Below, piece after piece: positions 1 through 8,468 of a stretch of DNA of 46,555 nucleotides. Source of the DNA: Pararhizobium polonicum (GTDB taxonomy: Bacteria; Pseudomonadota; Alphaproteobacteria; Rhizobiales; Rhizobiaceae); contig NZ_LGLV01000024.1 of the NCBI RefSeq assembly GCF_001687365.1, positions 1-46,555 of the forward strand, read 5' to 3'. Position numbers and translations under genes: made by a program. The notes beneath the pieces were generated by a model. The model was given only the letters and a program-made list of their open reading frames with translations. It was not told the origin of the DNA and ran no database searches. How positions within the stretch are numbered: the first letter of the stretch is position 1; every line of letters starts with the position of its first letter.

Positions 1-408
1 CTGGACCCATGGACGGCAAAGCCGTCCGGCGGGGTGAACCGCCCGTGGTGTGGCTACCCGGCACGCCCGGCCCGCTTTCACGAACCGGAGGAGAACCGCC
101 TTTCACGCAGCCCCGGGGATCTGACGCGCGTTTCGCCAAACCGTCCGGGCACCGGCTCCGCCTCGCCGGCAACGCAAACCGGTGTATCCTCGGCGGAACG
201 AAGTCATGATGGCATGGAACGAAACGGCGGGGATGAACGGGGATGAAAAAATGGACGGCAGGGTCCGGCACCGGCCGTCTTGCCGCCCGATCGCTGCTCT
301 CCTTACGTAAGAAAGATCGGATTCAATCTTTATTGGTAATTTTCCGTTAGCAATTATTGGCAGTGGGGGCGGATGCCGCCGATTGTCTGTTTTGCGTGCG
401 GGTTCTCA
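1..408. other. Non-coding, hairpin-rich left edge; no gene recognised
   Basis: No convincing gene is seen before the lipoprotein gene. Two hairpins sit side by side at 11-27 (GGACGGC-AAA-GCCGTCC, perfect 7-bp stem) and 28-43 (GGCGG-N6-CCGCC). A 10-bp palindrome CTTACGTAAG lies at 302-311, and the direct repeat TTATTGG occurs at 331-337 and 354-360 in an AT-richer stretch that probably holds the promoter of the next gene. The hairpins could be the terminator of a gene beyond the left edge or part of a structured RNA. I could not match the stretch to RNase P RNA, tmRNA or 4.5S RNA by eye. Two overlapping short open frames here have no recognisable protein character. Confidence 0.35.
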
Positions 409-1428
409 ATGCGTCTATCGGCTCTTCCAGCAATCCTTCTTGTCGGCCTTTTCCTGGCGGGCTGCACCTCCAGTTCCGGACCGGACAGCCTCACCGCCGG
501 ATTGCCGTCGAAGGAAACCACCAGCTCGGTTGCGCGCGGACCGGTTCCCACGACAGATGTCGGTCAGGTCATCGCACAGGCCGAGGCGCATCAGGAGCAG
601 CTGGCCTGGGCCGGCCAGGTGCCGCAGCCGCAGGCCTTCGAATCCATGACGACAGAGGGCATGGCCGTTCCGGCGGAGCGGCCGGTGGCGCTGGTCATGC
701 CGCAGAACCCGGGCACCGATGCGAGCCCCCGGCGGCGGGCGCAGATCTACAGCCACCAGTTCCGCGACGCGCATCCGATCAATTTCGGCAAGGCTTCGCC
801 GCGCAAGCTGGCCGTGCACGGCGTCGATGTGTCGCGCTGGCAGGCCGAGATGGATTGGCCGAAACTGCGCACGCAGGGGGCAAACTTCGCCTATATCAAG
901 GCGACCGACGGCGGCGACCACCTCGATCCGATGTTCAAGACGAACTGGAAGCGGGCAAAGGACGCCGGGCTGAAGCGGGGTGCCTATCACTTCTTCTACT
1001 GGTGCCGCACGGCCGGCGAACAGGCCGACTGGTTCATCCGCAACGTGCCGCGCGATCCCGACGCGCTGCCGCCGGTGATCGACGTCGAATATAACGGCGA
1101 ATCGAGCTGCAAATACCGCCTGTCGCGGGCCAAGACGCTGGAAAAGATGCAGGTGTTCATGGACAAGCTGGAGCGCCACTACGGCAAGCGCCCGGTGATC
1201 TACACCGCGCCCGACTTCTACCGCGACAACCTGACGGGCGAATTCAAGGACTATCCCTTCTGGCTGCGCTCGGTCGCGGCGCATCCGTCCCAGGTCTATC
1301 CGGGCCGCAAATGGCTGTTCTGGCAATATTCCGGCTCCGGCCTTTCGCACGGCGTCGAAGGCCGTATCGACCTCAACGTGTTCCATGGCAGTGAAGAGGA
1401 ATGGCACCGCTGGGTGGCGCGGGGATAA
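409..1428 (+). CDS. Lipoprotein with GH25 lysozyme-like domain
   Basis: This predicted muramidase of glycoside hydrolase family 25 would cleave the peptidoglycan glycan backbone. The chosen ATG gives a short lipoprotein signal ending in the lipobox LAGC, so the protein is probably lipid-anchored. An in-frame ATG 12 codons upstream would put extra residues before the signal. Residues about 20-130 look like a low-complexity linker. The GH25 domain starts near GVDVSRWQ (Asp140) and continues through YIKATDGG, GAYHFFYW, the family DxE motif in PPVIDVEYNGES (Asp225, Glu227) and the C-terminal FWQYSGSG and RIDLNVF strands. At 339 residues it matches GH25 proteins carrying an N-terminal anchor. It stands alone, so a housekeeping wall-remodelling role is inferred. 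Confidence 0.85.
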   Translation: MRLSALPAILLVGLFLAGCTSSSGPDSLTAGLPSKETTSSVARGPVPTTDVGQVIAQAEAHQEQLAWAGQVPQPQAFESMTTEGMAVPAERPVALVMPQNPGTDASPRRRAQIYSHQFRDAHPINFGKASPRKLAVHGVDVSRWQAEMDWPKLRTQGANFAYIKATDGGDHLDPMFKTNWKRAKDAGLKRGAYHFFYWCRTAGEQADWFIRNVPRDPDALPPVIDVEYNGESSCKYRLSRAKTLEKMQVFMDKLERHYGKRPVIYTAPDFYRDNLTGEFKDYPFWLRSVAAHPSQVYPGRKWLFWQYSGSGLSHGVEGRIDLNVFHGSEEEWHRWVARG

Positions 1429-1560
1429 ACGGTCTCCGCCCTGCATGGAGCGGAGACTGCTGAGGTGGCTCTCCTGCCGCTCGGTCGGCCAACGTCGGCC
1501 GACCTTCGGGAATAGCCGCAAGGCATAGTCGCGGTTACAGAGCTTCGAGAATGATGCCGA

Positions 1561-2037
1561 TCAACCGCCGCGCCGCGCCCGGATGATTGCGGCGACGTCG
1601 ATCTTCTTCATCTCCATCATCGCCTCGAACGCCCGCTTCGCTTCGGCGCCGCCGACCGCCAGCGCCTCGATCAGCACGCGCGGGGTGATCTGCCAGGAGA
1701 TGCCCCACTTGTCCTTGCACCAGCCGCAGGCGCTTTCCTGTCCGCCATTGCCGACAATGGCGTTCCAGTAGCGGTCCGTCTCCTCCTGATCGTCGGTGGC
1801 GATCTGGAAGGAGAAAGCCTCCGTGTGCTTGAAGGCGGGGCCGCCGTTGAGGCCGAGACAGGGGACACCGGCGACCGTGAATTCGACCGTCAGCACGTCG
1901 CCCGCCTTGCCGGAGGGGAAATCGCCGGGCGCGCGATAGACGGCGCCCACCGCGCTATCGGGAAATGTTTCGGCATAGAACCGCGCGGCCGCCTCGGCAT
2001 CCTTGTCGTACCAGACGCAAATCGTATTTTTTGCCAT
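1561..2037 (-). CDS. VOC-superfamily (PhnB/3-demethylubiquinone methyltransferase-like) protein
   Basis: A 158-residue protein of the glyoxalase/bleomycin-resistance (VOC) fold, in the group often labelled PhnB-like or 3-demethylubiquinone-9 3-methyltransferase-like. Features seen are the N-terminal WYDKDAEAAARFYAETFP, the central CLGLNGGPAFKHTEAFSFQI and WCKDKWGISWQITP near the C-terminus. The methyltransferase label is historical and no SAM-binding motif is visible, so the activity is unknown. The start at 2037 is preferred because a GAGAAGGG sequence lies about 9 bases upstream. An in-frame ATG at 2046 would put that sequence directly against the start codon. It is a single-gene unit whose 3' end faces the lysozyme-like gene. 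Confidence 0.8.
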   Translation of the reverse strand: MAKNTICVWYDKDAEAAARFYAETFPDSAVGAVYRAPGDFPSGKAGDVLTVEFTVAGVPCLGLNGGPAFKHTEAFSFQIATDDQEETDRYWNAIVGNGGQESACGWCKDKWGISWQITPRVLIEALAVGGAEAKRAFEAMMEMKKIDVAAIIRARRGG

Positions 2038-2182
2038 TGTCTCCATCCCTTCTCGTTGAGCACAACTTCATCTTGCTTGCCTGTGCGCAGACCTGCTCCG
2101 TCCTCAGCGTAGCCGTCGAATACGACGATAGAATGCATGGGCGCGCTCGATGTTCCTGCAATCGGCCCAAAAGGCGATGATC

Positions 2183-3019
2183 CTACGCTGCCCGTCCTCC
2201 CATCGCCCGCGTCACCCCGTCGGCCGCGGCCTTCACCACCGGCCCCAGTACCGCCAGCGTCTCGTCTGCCAGCCGCACCGCCGGGCCTGACACCGAAATC
2301 CCGGCGATCGCCTCGCCGTACTCGTTGAAGATCGGGGCGGCGAGGCAGCGCATGCCGAGTGTATGCTCCTCATCATCGATGGACCAGCCGCGGGCGCGGA
2401 TGGTTTCCAGATCGGCGAGCAGCCTGGGCAGGGTGTCGCGGGTTTTTTCGGTGAAGCGGGGAAGCGGGCGGAACGACAGCAGGCGTTCGATGTCGGTGTT
2501 GTCCCACGTCGAGAGGATGGCCTTGCCGATGCCCGACGCGTGGATCGGGCCGCGGCGGCCGGGCCGGAAGAAGGCGCGCATCGGAGCGTGGCTTTCGACC
2601 TGCGAGATGAAAACGACGTCGCCGCCATCCTCGATACCGATATTGGCGGTTTCGCCCGAGCTTTCCATCAGCTGTTTCAGGAAGGGACGGCTGATCGTAC
2701 CGAGTTTGCGGAAGCGCAGGAAGGCATTGCCGATTTCGAAGGCTTTCAGCCCGATGGTCCACGCGCCGGTCTCGGTATCGTGGGCGACCATGCCATGTGC
2801 GCCCAGCGACGTGAGCAGCCGGTGGACGGTGGAGGGGGCCATGCCGGTCTGGTCGGCGAGATCGGTGAGGGCGGCACCTTCACCGGATGCGACGAGATCG
2901 AGCAGCTTCAGGCTGCGGTCGAGAACCTGCACGGAGGAGGGAGCGGCGTTTTCGCTCGCCTTGCGGCCGGGTTTTGCGCGGAGGTGATCCTGTTTCGATG
3001 GTTGCGGCTTGGCGGGCAT
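2183..3019 (-). CDS. IclR-family transcriptional regulator of the glyoxylate operon
   Basis: A 278-residue IclR-type regulator. Residues about 30-90 form the winged helix-turn-helix (LDRSLKLLDLVASGEG, then MAPSTVHRLLTSL), and about 100-270 the ligand-binding domain (HASGIGKAIL, GMRCLAAPIFNEYGEAIAG). IclR proteins such as AllR of E. coli and BhcR of Paracoccus sense glyoxylate. The gene is divergent from gcl-hyi-glxR with about 380 bases between, so control of that operon with glyoxylate as effector is the natural inference. The first 25 residues are basic and lie before the conserved domain. Whether it represses or activates cannot be told from sequence. Confidence 0.88.
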   Translation of the reverse strand: MPAKPQPSKQDHLRAKPGRKASENAAPSSVQVLDRSLKLLDLVASGEGAALTDLADQTGMAPSTVHRLLTSLGAHGMVAHDTETGAWTIGLKAFEIGNAFLRFRKLGTISRPFLKQLMESSGETANIGIEDGGDVVFISQVESHAPMRAFFRPGRRGPIHASGIGKAILSTWDNTDIERLLSFRPLPRFTEKTRDTLPRLLADLETIRARGWSIDDEEHTLGMRCLAAPIFNEYGEAIAGISVSGPAVRLADETLAVLGPVVKAAADGVTRAMGGRAA

Positions 3020-3093
3020 ATCGGCTCCGTTCGGTTCAAGGGCTGGGGCTTATTGCATTATCGTGAAGTCTGGGCGTCTCGCTTGCACGAACG

Positions 3094-3250
3094 GCCCCCT
3101 CATCCGGCCTGTCGGCCACCTTCTCCCCGTTCACGGGGAGAAGGGATATGCCGCACCTTCATCGCTAATCGAACAGGAGGAAGAAGGACAGGCGGCGCAC
3201 TCTGTCATTCCGTCTCCCCGCGTGCGGGGAGAGGGCTAGGGTGAGGGGCC
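3094..3250. repeat. RIME-like palindromic mosaic element, copy A
   Basis: The element begins GCCCCCTCATCC and ends GGTGAGGGGCC, forming terminal inverted repeats. It contains two internal hairpins: CTCCCCGT-TC-ACGGGGAG at about 3123-3140 and TCTCCCCGCGTGCGGGGAGA at about 3213-3232. The same modules in the same order occur at 21907-22020. Relative to that copy, this one carries about 42 extra bases in the middle, flanked by short similar sequences (AGAAGGGA and AGAAGGACA). It matches the general build of rhizobial intergenic mosaic elements (RIME). It sits between the IclR gene and the gcl promoter. Confidence 0.8.
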
Positions 3251-3311
3251 ATTGGAAAGGGGCCAGGCGTTTGTCATGCGGCTGATTGCCCTAGATTCAT
3301 TGAAAATGTTT

Positions 3312-3341
3312 ATTTCCACATGATGGGAATGATTTCCATTC
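3312..3341. promoter_or_regulatory. Candidate IclR operator upstream of gcl
   Basis: ATTTCCA (3312-3318) is followed by TGGGAAT (3324-3330), an inverted repeat with one mismatch, and then by a second ATTTCCA (3332-3338) inside GAATG-ATTTC-CATTC. IclR-family operators are often short TGGAAA/TTTCCA-type palindromes, and the site is 60-90 bases upstream of the gcl start. Assignment to the divergent IclR protein is inference. The gcl start itself is preceded by a strong GGAGGAG ribosome-binding site at about 3389-3395. Confidence 0.4.
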
Positions 3342-3401
3342 AATAATTGCCTGATCGGAAAAAAGCTCTACCCTGATCCTCACACGACGGAGGAGACAGT
3401 C

Positions 3402-5186
3402 ATGGCGAAAATGCGCGCAGTCGATGCGGCGGTTCTGGTTCTGGAGAGGGAAGGCGTCGATTGCGCCTTCGGGGTTCCGGGGGCTGCAATCAATCCCTTT
3501 TACTCGGCGCTGAAGGCGCGCGGCTCGGTGCGTCATATCCTGGCGCGGCATGTCGAGGGTGCGTCCCATATGGCGGAAGGCTATACCCGCGCCAAACACG
3601 GCAATATCGGCGTCTGCATCGGCACGTCGGGGCCGGCCGGCACCGACATGATCACCGGGCTCTATTCGGCTCAGGCGGATTCGATCCCGATCCTCTGCAT
3701 CACCGGCCAGGCACCACGCGCCCGGCTCGACAAGGAGGATTTTCAGGCGGTCGATATCGCCAGGATCGCCGGGCCGCTGACCAAATGGGCAGTCACCGTG
3801 ATGGAGCCGGCGCTGGTGCCGTTCGTCTTCCAGAAGGCGTTCCACCTGATGCGCTCGGGGCGTCCCGGTCCAGTGCTGATCGACCTGCCGGTCGATGTAC
3901 AGCTGGCCGAAATCGAGTTCGATATCGACACCTATGCGCCACTCGAGGCCTACAAACCCTCCGCGACGCGGGCGCAGGCCGAAAAGGCGATCGCCATGCT
4001 GAACGCGGCGGAGCGGCCGCTGATCGTTGCCGGCGGCGGAATCATCAACGCGGATGCGTCGGATCTGCTCACCGAATTCGCCGAGATCACCGGCATCCCG
4101 GTTATCCCGACGCTGATGGGCTGGGGGACGATCCCGGACGACCATCCGCTGATGGCCGGCATGTGCGGGTTGCAGACATCGCACCGCTACGGCAATGCCA
4201 ATCTGCTCGCCTCGGACTACGTGCTCGGCATCGGCAACCGCTGGGCCAACCGGCATACCGGCAACGTGCCGACCTATACGGAAGGCCGCACCTTCGTGCA
4301 TGTCGATATCGAGCCGACCCAGATCGGCCGCGTCTTTGCGCCCGATTTCGGCATCGTCTCGGATGCGGGGGCTGCGCTGAAACTGTTCCTCGATGTCGCG
4401 ACGGAATGGAAGACAGCGGGCAAGCTGAAGGACTGGTCGGGCTGGGCGGAGGAATGCCGCGCGCGCAAGCGGACCATGCTGCGCAAGACGCATTTCGACC
4501 AGACGCCGCTAAAGCCACAACGTGTCTACGAGGAAATGAACAAGGCGTTCGGCCGCGACACCTGCTACGTCTCGACCATCGGGCTTAGCCAGATTGCCGG
4601 CGCGCAGTTCCTGCATGTCTATCGCCCACGCAACTGGATCAATTGCGGCCAGGCCGGCCCACTCGGCTGGACGCTGCCGGCCGCGCTCGGCGTGCGGGCT
4701 GCTGATCCGGACAGGACGATCGTGGCGCTCTCGGGCGATTACGACTTCCAGTTCATGATCGAGGAGCTGGCTGTCGGCGCCCAGCACAAGCTGCCCTACC
4801 TGCATGTGGTCGTGAACAATTCCTATCTCGGCCTCATCCGCCAGGCGCAACGCGGGCTGAACATGGATTTCGAGGTGAGCCTCGCCTTCGACAATATCAA
4901 CGCATCCGGCGATGCCGAGAAGGGTTACGGCGTCGATCATGTGGCGGTGGCCGAAGGGCTGGGCTGCAAGGCGCTCCGGGTGAGAAGCCCGAACGAGTTT
5001 CAGGAGGCATTCGCCAAGGCCAAGGATCTGATGGCGGAGCATCAGGTGCCTGTTGTCATCGAGTTCATCCTCGAGCGCGTCACCAATATTTCGATGGGCG
5101 CCGACATCAATGCGGTGGTCGAGTTCGAGGAGCTGGCCGAACGCGGTGAGGATGCACCGACGGCGATCATGGCCTTGCTCGACTGA
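3402..5186 (+). CDS. gcl: Glyoxylate carboligase (tartronate-semialdehyde synthase)
   Basis: A ThDP- and FAD-dependent enzyme that joins two glyoxylate molecules to tartronate semialdehyde with loss of CO2. At 594 residues it has the usual length. The N-terminal Pyr domain has GVPGAAINPFYSAL and ARHVEGASHMAEGYTRA. Val51 stands where related ThDP enzymes have the catalytic glutamate, a known hallmark of Gcl. The central domain follows, and the C-terminal ThDP/Mg site reads GDYDFQFMIEELAVG...NNSYLG. It heads an operon with hyi (22-base gap) and glxR, the classical glyoxylate-to-glycerate order, opposite an IclR regulator. The pathway would drain glyoxylate from allantoin, glycolate or purine breakdown. 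Confidence 0.96.
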   Translation: MAKMRAVDAAVLVLEREGVDCAFGVPGAAINPFYSALKARGSVRHILARHVEGASHMAEGYTRAKHGNIGVCIGTSGPAGTDMITGLYSAQADSIPILCITGQAPRARLDKEDFQAVDIARIAGPLTKWAVTVMEPALVPFVFQKAFHLMRSGRPGPVLIDLPVDVQLAEIEFDIDTYAPLEAYKPSATRAQAEKAIAMLNAAERPLIVAGGGIINADASDLLTEFAEITGIPVIPTLMGWGTIPDDHPLMAGMCGLQTSHRYGNANLLASDYVLGIGNRWANRHTGNVPTYTEGRTFVHVDIEPTQIGRVFAPDFGIVSDAGAALKLFLDVATEWKTAGKLKDWSGWAEECRARKRTMLRKTHFDQTPLKPQRVYEEMNKAFGRDTCYVSTIGLSQIAGAQFLHVYRPRNWINCGQAGPLGWTLPAALGVRAADPDRTIVALSGDYDFQFMIEELAVGAQHKLPYLHVVVNNSYLGLIRQAQRGLNMDFEVSLAFDNINASGDAEKGYGVDHVAVAEGLGCKALRVRSPNEFQEAFAKAKDLMAEHQVPVVIEFILERVTNISMGADINAVVEFEELAERGEDAPTAIMALLD

Positions 5187-5208
5187 CAGACAATACGGAG
5201 GAAACATC

Positions 5209-6021
5209 ATGCCCAAGTTCGCGGCAAACCTGACCATGCTTTTCAACGAGGTGCCGTTCCTCGACCGCTTCGCGCTGGCCGCCAAGGCCGGGTTCACTGC
5301 GGTGGAATATCTCTTTCCCTATGATTTCGATGCCAAGGGGCTGAAGGCGGCGCTCGATACCAACGGCCTGACACAGGTGCTGCACAACCTGCCGGCCGGC
5401 GATTGGGCCGGCGGCGAACGCGGCATCGCCATCCTGCCCGACAGGATCGACGAATTCCGCCGTGGCGTCGCCTTGGCCATCGACTATGCGACGGTGCTCG
5501 GCTGCACGCAGATCAATTGCCTGTCCGGCATTGCGCCGGCCGGCATGTCGGACGCGGTGCTGTCGGCCACCTTCGTTGCCAATCTGCGGCTGGCGGCGGC
5601 GGAACTCGGCAAACACGGAATCCGGCTGTTGATCGAGCCGATCAACCGCTTCGATATTCCCGGCTTCTATCTCAACACGGTGGAGCAGGCCGCCTCGATC
5701 ATCGCGGAGGTCGGTAGCGACAACCTGTTCATCCAGTACGATCTCTACCACCAGCAGCGCACCGAGGGCGAGCTGATCGGCGCGTTCAGGAGGCACCAGA
5801 CACAGATTGCCCATATCCAGCTCGCCGACAATCCCGGACGCAACGAACCGGGCACCGGCGAGATCAACTATCCCTTCGTCTTCGAAACGCTGGATGCGGC
5901 CGGATATGACGGCTTCATCGGCTGCGAATACAAGCCGCGCACCACGACATCCGAAGGGCTTGGCTGGCTCGCCGCCACCCAATTCGCCCGTAGTGCAGAC
6001 ATCATCAGGATCAGGAGTTAA
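5209..6021 (+). CDS. hyi: Hydroxypyruvate isomerase
   Basis: A 270-residue TIM-barrel enzyme interconverting hydroxypyruvate and tartronate semialdehyde. The start at 5209 is supported by ACGGAGG 8 bases upstream and by the typical N-terminus MPKFAANLTMLFNE. Family motifs are GFTAVEYLFPYD, the catalytic-region LLIEPINRFDIPGFYL, QYDLYHQQRTEG, HIQLADNPGRNEPGTGEINY and the C-terminal FIGCEYKPR. It lies between gcl and glxR, only 5 bases from glxR, so it is clearly operonic. A second, more divergent member of the family is encoded at 38051-38842 on the other strand. Confidence 0.94.
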   Translation: MPKFAANLTMLFNEVPFLDRFALAAKAGFTAVEYLFPYDFDAKGLKAALDTNGLTQVLHNLPAGDWAGGERGIAILPDRIDEFRRGVALAIDYATVLGCTQINCLSGIAPAGMSDAVLSATFVANLRLAAAELGKHGIRLLIEPINRFDIPGFYLNTVEQAASIIAEVGSDNLFIQYDLYHQQRTEGELIGAFRRHQTQIAHIQLADNPGRNEPGTGEINYPFVFETLDAAGYDGFIGCEYKPRTTTSEGLGWLAATQFARSADIIRIRS

Positions 6022-6026
6022 GCATC

Positions 6027-6911
6027 ATGGCCACAATCGGCTTTATCGGACTGGGTATCATGGGCACGCCGATGGCGCGCCACCTGCAGGATGCCGGCCA
6101 CACCGTTATTACATCCAAATTCCACATTCCGCCGAAACAGGAGCTTCTCGATAACGGCCTGCGTTTTGCCGACACCCCGAAGGCGCTGGCGGACAAGGTC
6201 GACATCACCATCCTGATGCTGCCGGATACGCCGGATGTGAAGGATGTCCTGTTCGGTGAAAACGGCGTTGCTTTCGGTCTGTCGAAGGGCAAGCTGGTCA
6301 TCGACATGAGCTCGATCTCGCCCATCGACACCAAGGAATTTGCCAGACAAGTTCGCGAGACGGGCGCCGAATATATGGACGCGCCGGTGTCGGGCGGTGA
6401 AGTCGGCGCCAGGAACGCATCACTGTCGATCATGGCGGGTGGCACCGAGGCAAGCTTCGAGCGGGCGCTGTCGCTGTTCAAGCTGATGGGCAAGAACATC
6501 ACGCTGGTCGGCGATTGCGGCGACGGGCAAGTGACCAAGGTCGCCAACCAGATCATCGTCGCGCTGACCATCGAGGCGGTTTCGGAAGCGCTGGTGTTTG
6601 CGTCGAAGGCCGGTGCCGATCCGGCGCGGGTGCGCGAAGCCCTGATGGGCGGCTTTGCCTCCTCGCGAATCCTCGAAGTGCATGGCGACCGGATGATCAA
6701 GCGCAGCTTCGAACCGGGGTTCCGCATCTCGCTGCATCAGAAGGATCTCAATCTGGCGCTGCAGGGGGCCAAGGCTCTCGGCGTCTCGCTGCCGAACACG
6801 GCGGCAACGCAGGAACTGTTCAACAGCTGCGCCGCCAATGGCGACGCCGGTCTCGATCACTCGGGCCTCGTCAAGGCTCTCGAACGCATGGCCAACCACG
6901 CGGTCGCCTGA
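6027..6911 (+). CDS. glxR: Tartronate semialdehyde reductase (2-hydroxy-3-oxopropionate reductase)
   Basis: A beta-hydroxyacid dehydrogenase of 294 residues that reduces tartronate semialdehyde to D-glycerate with NAD(P)H. The Rossmann motif is at the very N-terminus (IGFIGLGIMGTPMARHL). It is followed by the substrate-binding DAPVSGGEVGARNASLSIM and the catalytic-lysine segment GDGQVTKVANQIIVA, then the all-helical C-terminal domain with GFRISLHQKDLNLAL. It is the last gene of gcl-hyi-glxR. No glycerate kinase follows in the window, so the next step must be encoded elsewhere. Confidence 0.94.
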   Translation: MATIGFIGLGIMGTPMARHLQDAGHTVITSKFHIPPKQELLDNGLRFADTPKALADKVDITILMLPDTPDVKDVLFGENGVAFGLSKGKLVIDMSSISPIDTKEFARQVRETGAEYMDAPVSGGEVGARNASLSIMAGGTEASFERALSLFKLMGKNITLVGDCGDGQVTKVANQIIVALTIEAVSEALVFASKAGADPARVREALMGGFASSRILEVHGDRMIKRSFEPGFRISLHQKDLNLALQGAKALGVSLPNTAATQELFNSCAANGDAGLDHSGLVKALERMANHAVA

Positions 6912-6990
6912 CGAACCGGCCGGGCGGCAAGGAGGAGGGCCGCCCGGCCATTCCATTGGATGAGAATATGATATCCGCGCGATCGCGGCG

Positions 6991-8205
6991 TCAGCCGTTT
7001 GTCCGCAGCCAGCCATCGATCCCCTCAGCCGCCGCTCGCCCCGTGGCAAAACACGCGGTCAGCAGATAGCCGCCGGTCGGCGCTTCCCAATCGAGCATTT
7101 CGCCGGCGGCAAAGAGGCCGGGGAGCGCTTTCAGCATGAAGCGATCGTCGACGCCGTCAAGACCGATGCCACCCGCCGACGAGATTGCCTCGGCGATGGG
7201 ACGCGGCCGGACGACGGGGACCGGGAGTGCCTTGATCAAACGTGCCAGTTGGCCGGGATCGTTGAGGATGGACTGGGGGCCAAGCTCCCGCACCAGCGCG
7301 GCCTTGACGCCTTCAACACCGGCGCCCTTGCGCAGGCGGGTGGAGAGGCTCGCCTTTGCGTCCTGCCGTGCAAGGTCTTTTGCCAGACGCTCGGTGCTTC
7401 TTCCCGGTGCGAGATCGACAAGCAGGCTTGCCTTTCCCTGCCGCGCCAGCCTGTCCCGCAGTGCCGTCGCATGCGCATAGACGAGGCTGCCCTCGATGCC
7501 ATGGCCGGAGACCACGAATTCGCCGGGAAAAGTACCGGCATCCGATGTGGTGGTGACCGACTTCAACGGCGCTCCGGCGAAGCGGCTTTTGAAGACATCG
7601 CTCCAATCGACATCGAAGCCGCAATTGGCGGGCTGAAGGTCATGAATATCAACGCCCCTTTCCCTGAGCAGCGCAATCCAGCTGCCGTCCGATCCAAGGC
7701 GCGGCCAGCTGGCGCCGCCGAGCGCAAGCAGGGTGGCATTGCTGCGGATTGTTGTGGGGCCGTTCGGGGTTTCGAAGGCGAGGTTGTCACCGGCAAAACC
7801 TGTCCATCGGTGGCGCGTCAGCAGCCTGACGCCCTGCGCCTCCAGCCTCCCCAGCCAGGAGCGCAACAGCGGCGAGGCTTTCATGACGTTGGGGAAGACG
7901 CGGCCGGATGTGCCGACGAATGTCTCCGTGCCGAGGCCTGATGCCCATGCCCGCACGTCATCTGGCGTGAAGGCGTCGAGCGCCGGGCGCAGCCGCGCGG
8001 ATGCCGCTCCGAAACGGGTGGCGAAGCGCTGATAGTCTTCGGAGTGGGTGATGTTGAGACCGGACTTGCCGGCGAGCAGGAGTTTCCGACCAAACGTCGG
8101 CATGGCGTCGTAGACCGTGACGGCATGGCCGGAAAGCGAAAGCACCTCCGCCGCCATCAACCCCGCCGGCCCGCCGCCGATGATTGCGATCTGCTTTCCC
8201 GTCAT
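6991..8205 (-). CDS. HI0933/BaiN-type FAD-dependent oxidoreductase
   Basis: A 404-residue flavoprotein of the HI0933 group. The dinucleotide-binding motif opens the protein (IAIIGGGPAGLMAAEVLS), followed by the family signature FGRKLLLAGKSGLNITHSE near residues 40-60 and SGRVFPNVMKASPLL near 110. The C-terminal FAD-closing motif is GLFAAGEMLDWEAPTGGYLL. The start at 8205 puts the Rossmann strand at the N-terminus, as is normal. An upstream extension in frame is arginine-rich and not protein-like. Substrates of this family are mostly unknown. It points toward glxR and away from the liu operon, so it is probably independent of both. Confidence 0.88.
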   Translation of the reverse strand: MTGKQIAIIGGGPAGLMAAEVLSLSGHAVTVYDAMPTFGRKLLLAGKSGLNITHSEDYQRFATRFGAASARLRPALDAFTPDDVRAWASGLGTETFVGTSGRVFPNVMKASPLLRSWLGRLEAQGVRLLTRHRWTGFAGDNLAFETPNGPTTIRSNATLLALGGASWPRLGSDGSWIALLRERGVDIHDLQPANCGFDVDWSDVFKSRFAGAPLKSVTTTSDAGTFPGEFVVSGHGIEGSLVYAHATALRDRLARQGKASLLVDLAPGRSTERLAKDLARQDAKASLSTRLRKGAGVEGVKAALVRELGPQSILNDPGQLARLIKALPVPVVRPRPIAEAISSAGGIGLDGVDDRFMLKALPGLFAAGEMLDWEAPTGGYLLTACFATGRAAAEGIDGWLRTNG

Positions 8206-8468
8206 GATCTGTCCCGTACCGATTCCTGGTCGCCAGTCTTGGCGTCTGCGGCCGCCCGGCGCAAGGGCAGTGACGATCGTGCGTGGCCATCGCCGGAACG
8301 CAAACGACCGGTTTTGCATCGCAATTTTTGCAAATCGTGCGCGCAACTTCCTGTCTTGGTTCGGAAATTGTCGGGCACGTGTGATAGTCTCACCAGACGG
8401 ATTGACCGCGCGGGAAGAGGAGCCTGCCCGGTCTGTGTCTGACGGTTGCGATCTCGGGAGGAGGTTCG

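Noticed and set aside
415..1521. Long minus-strand open frame opposite the GH25 lipoprotein gene
   Set aside because: GC-rich coding sequence leaves long open antisense frames. The plus strand has a signal peptide and a full GH25 domain and the minus frame has no family likeness.
3094..3250. Considered a CRISPR array because of repeated palindromes
   Set aside because: Only a single element with two hairpins is present and there is no series of equal repeats with spacers. It fits a RIME-like mosaic element.
8290..8345. TTGCA/TGCAA words near 8313-8346 considered as a liu operator
   Set aside because: The symmetry is partial and no adjacent regulator supports it, so it is not listed as a feature.
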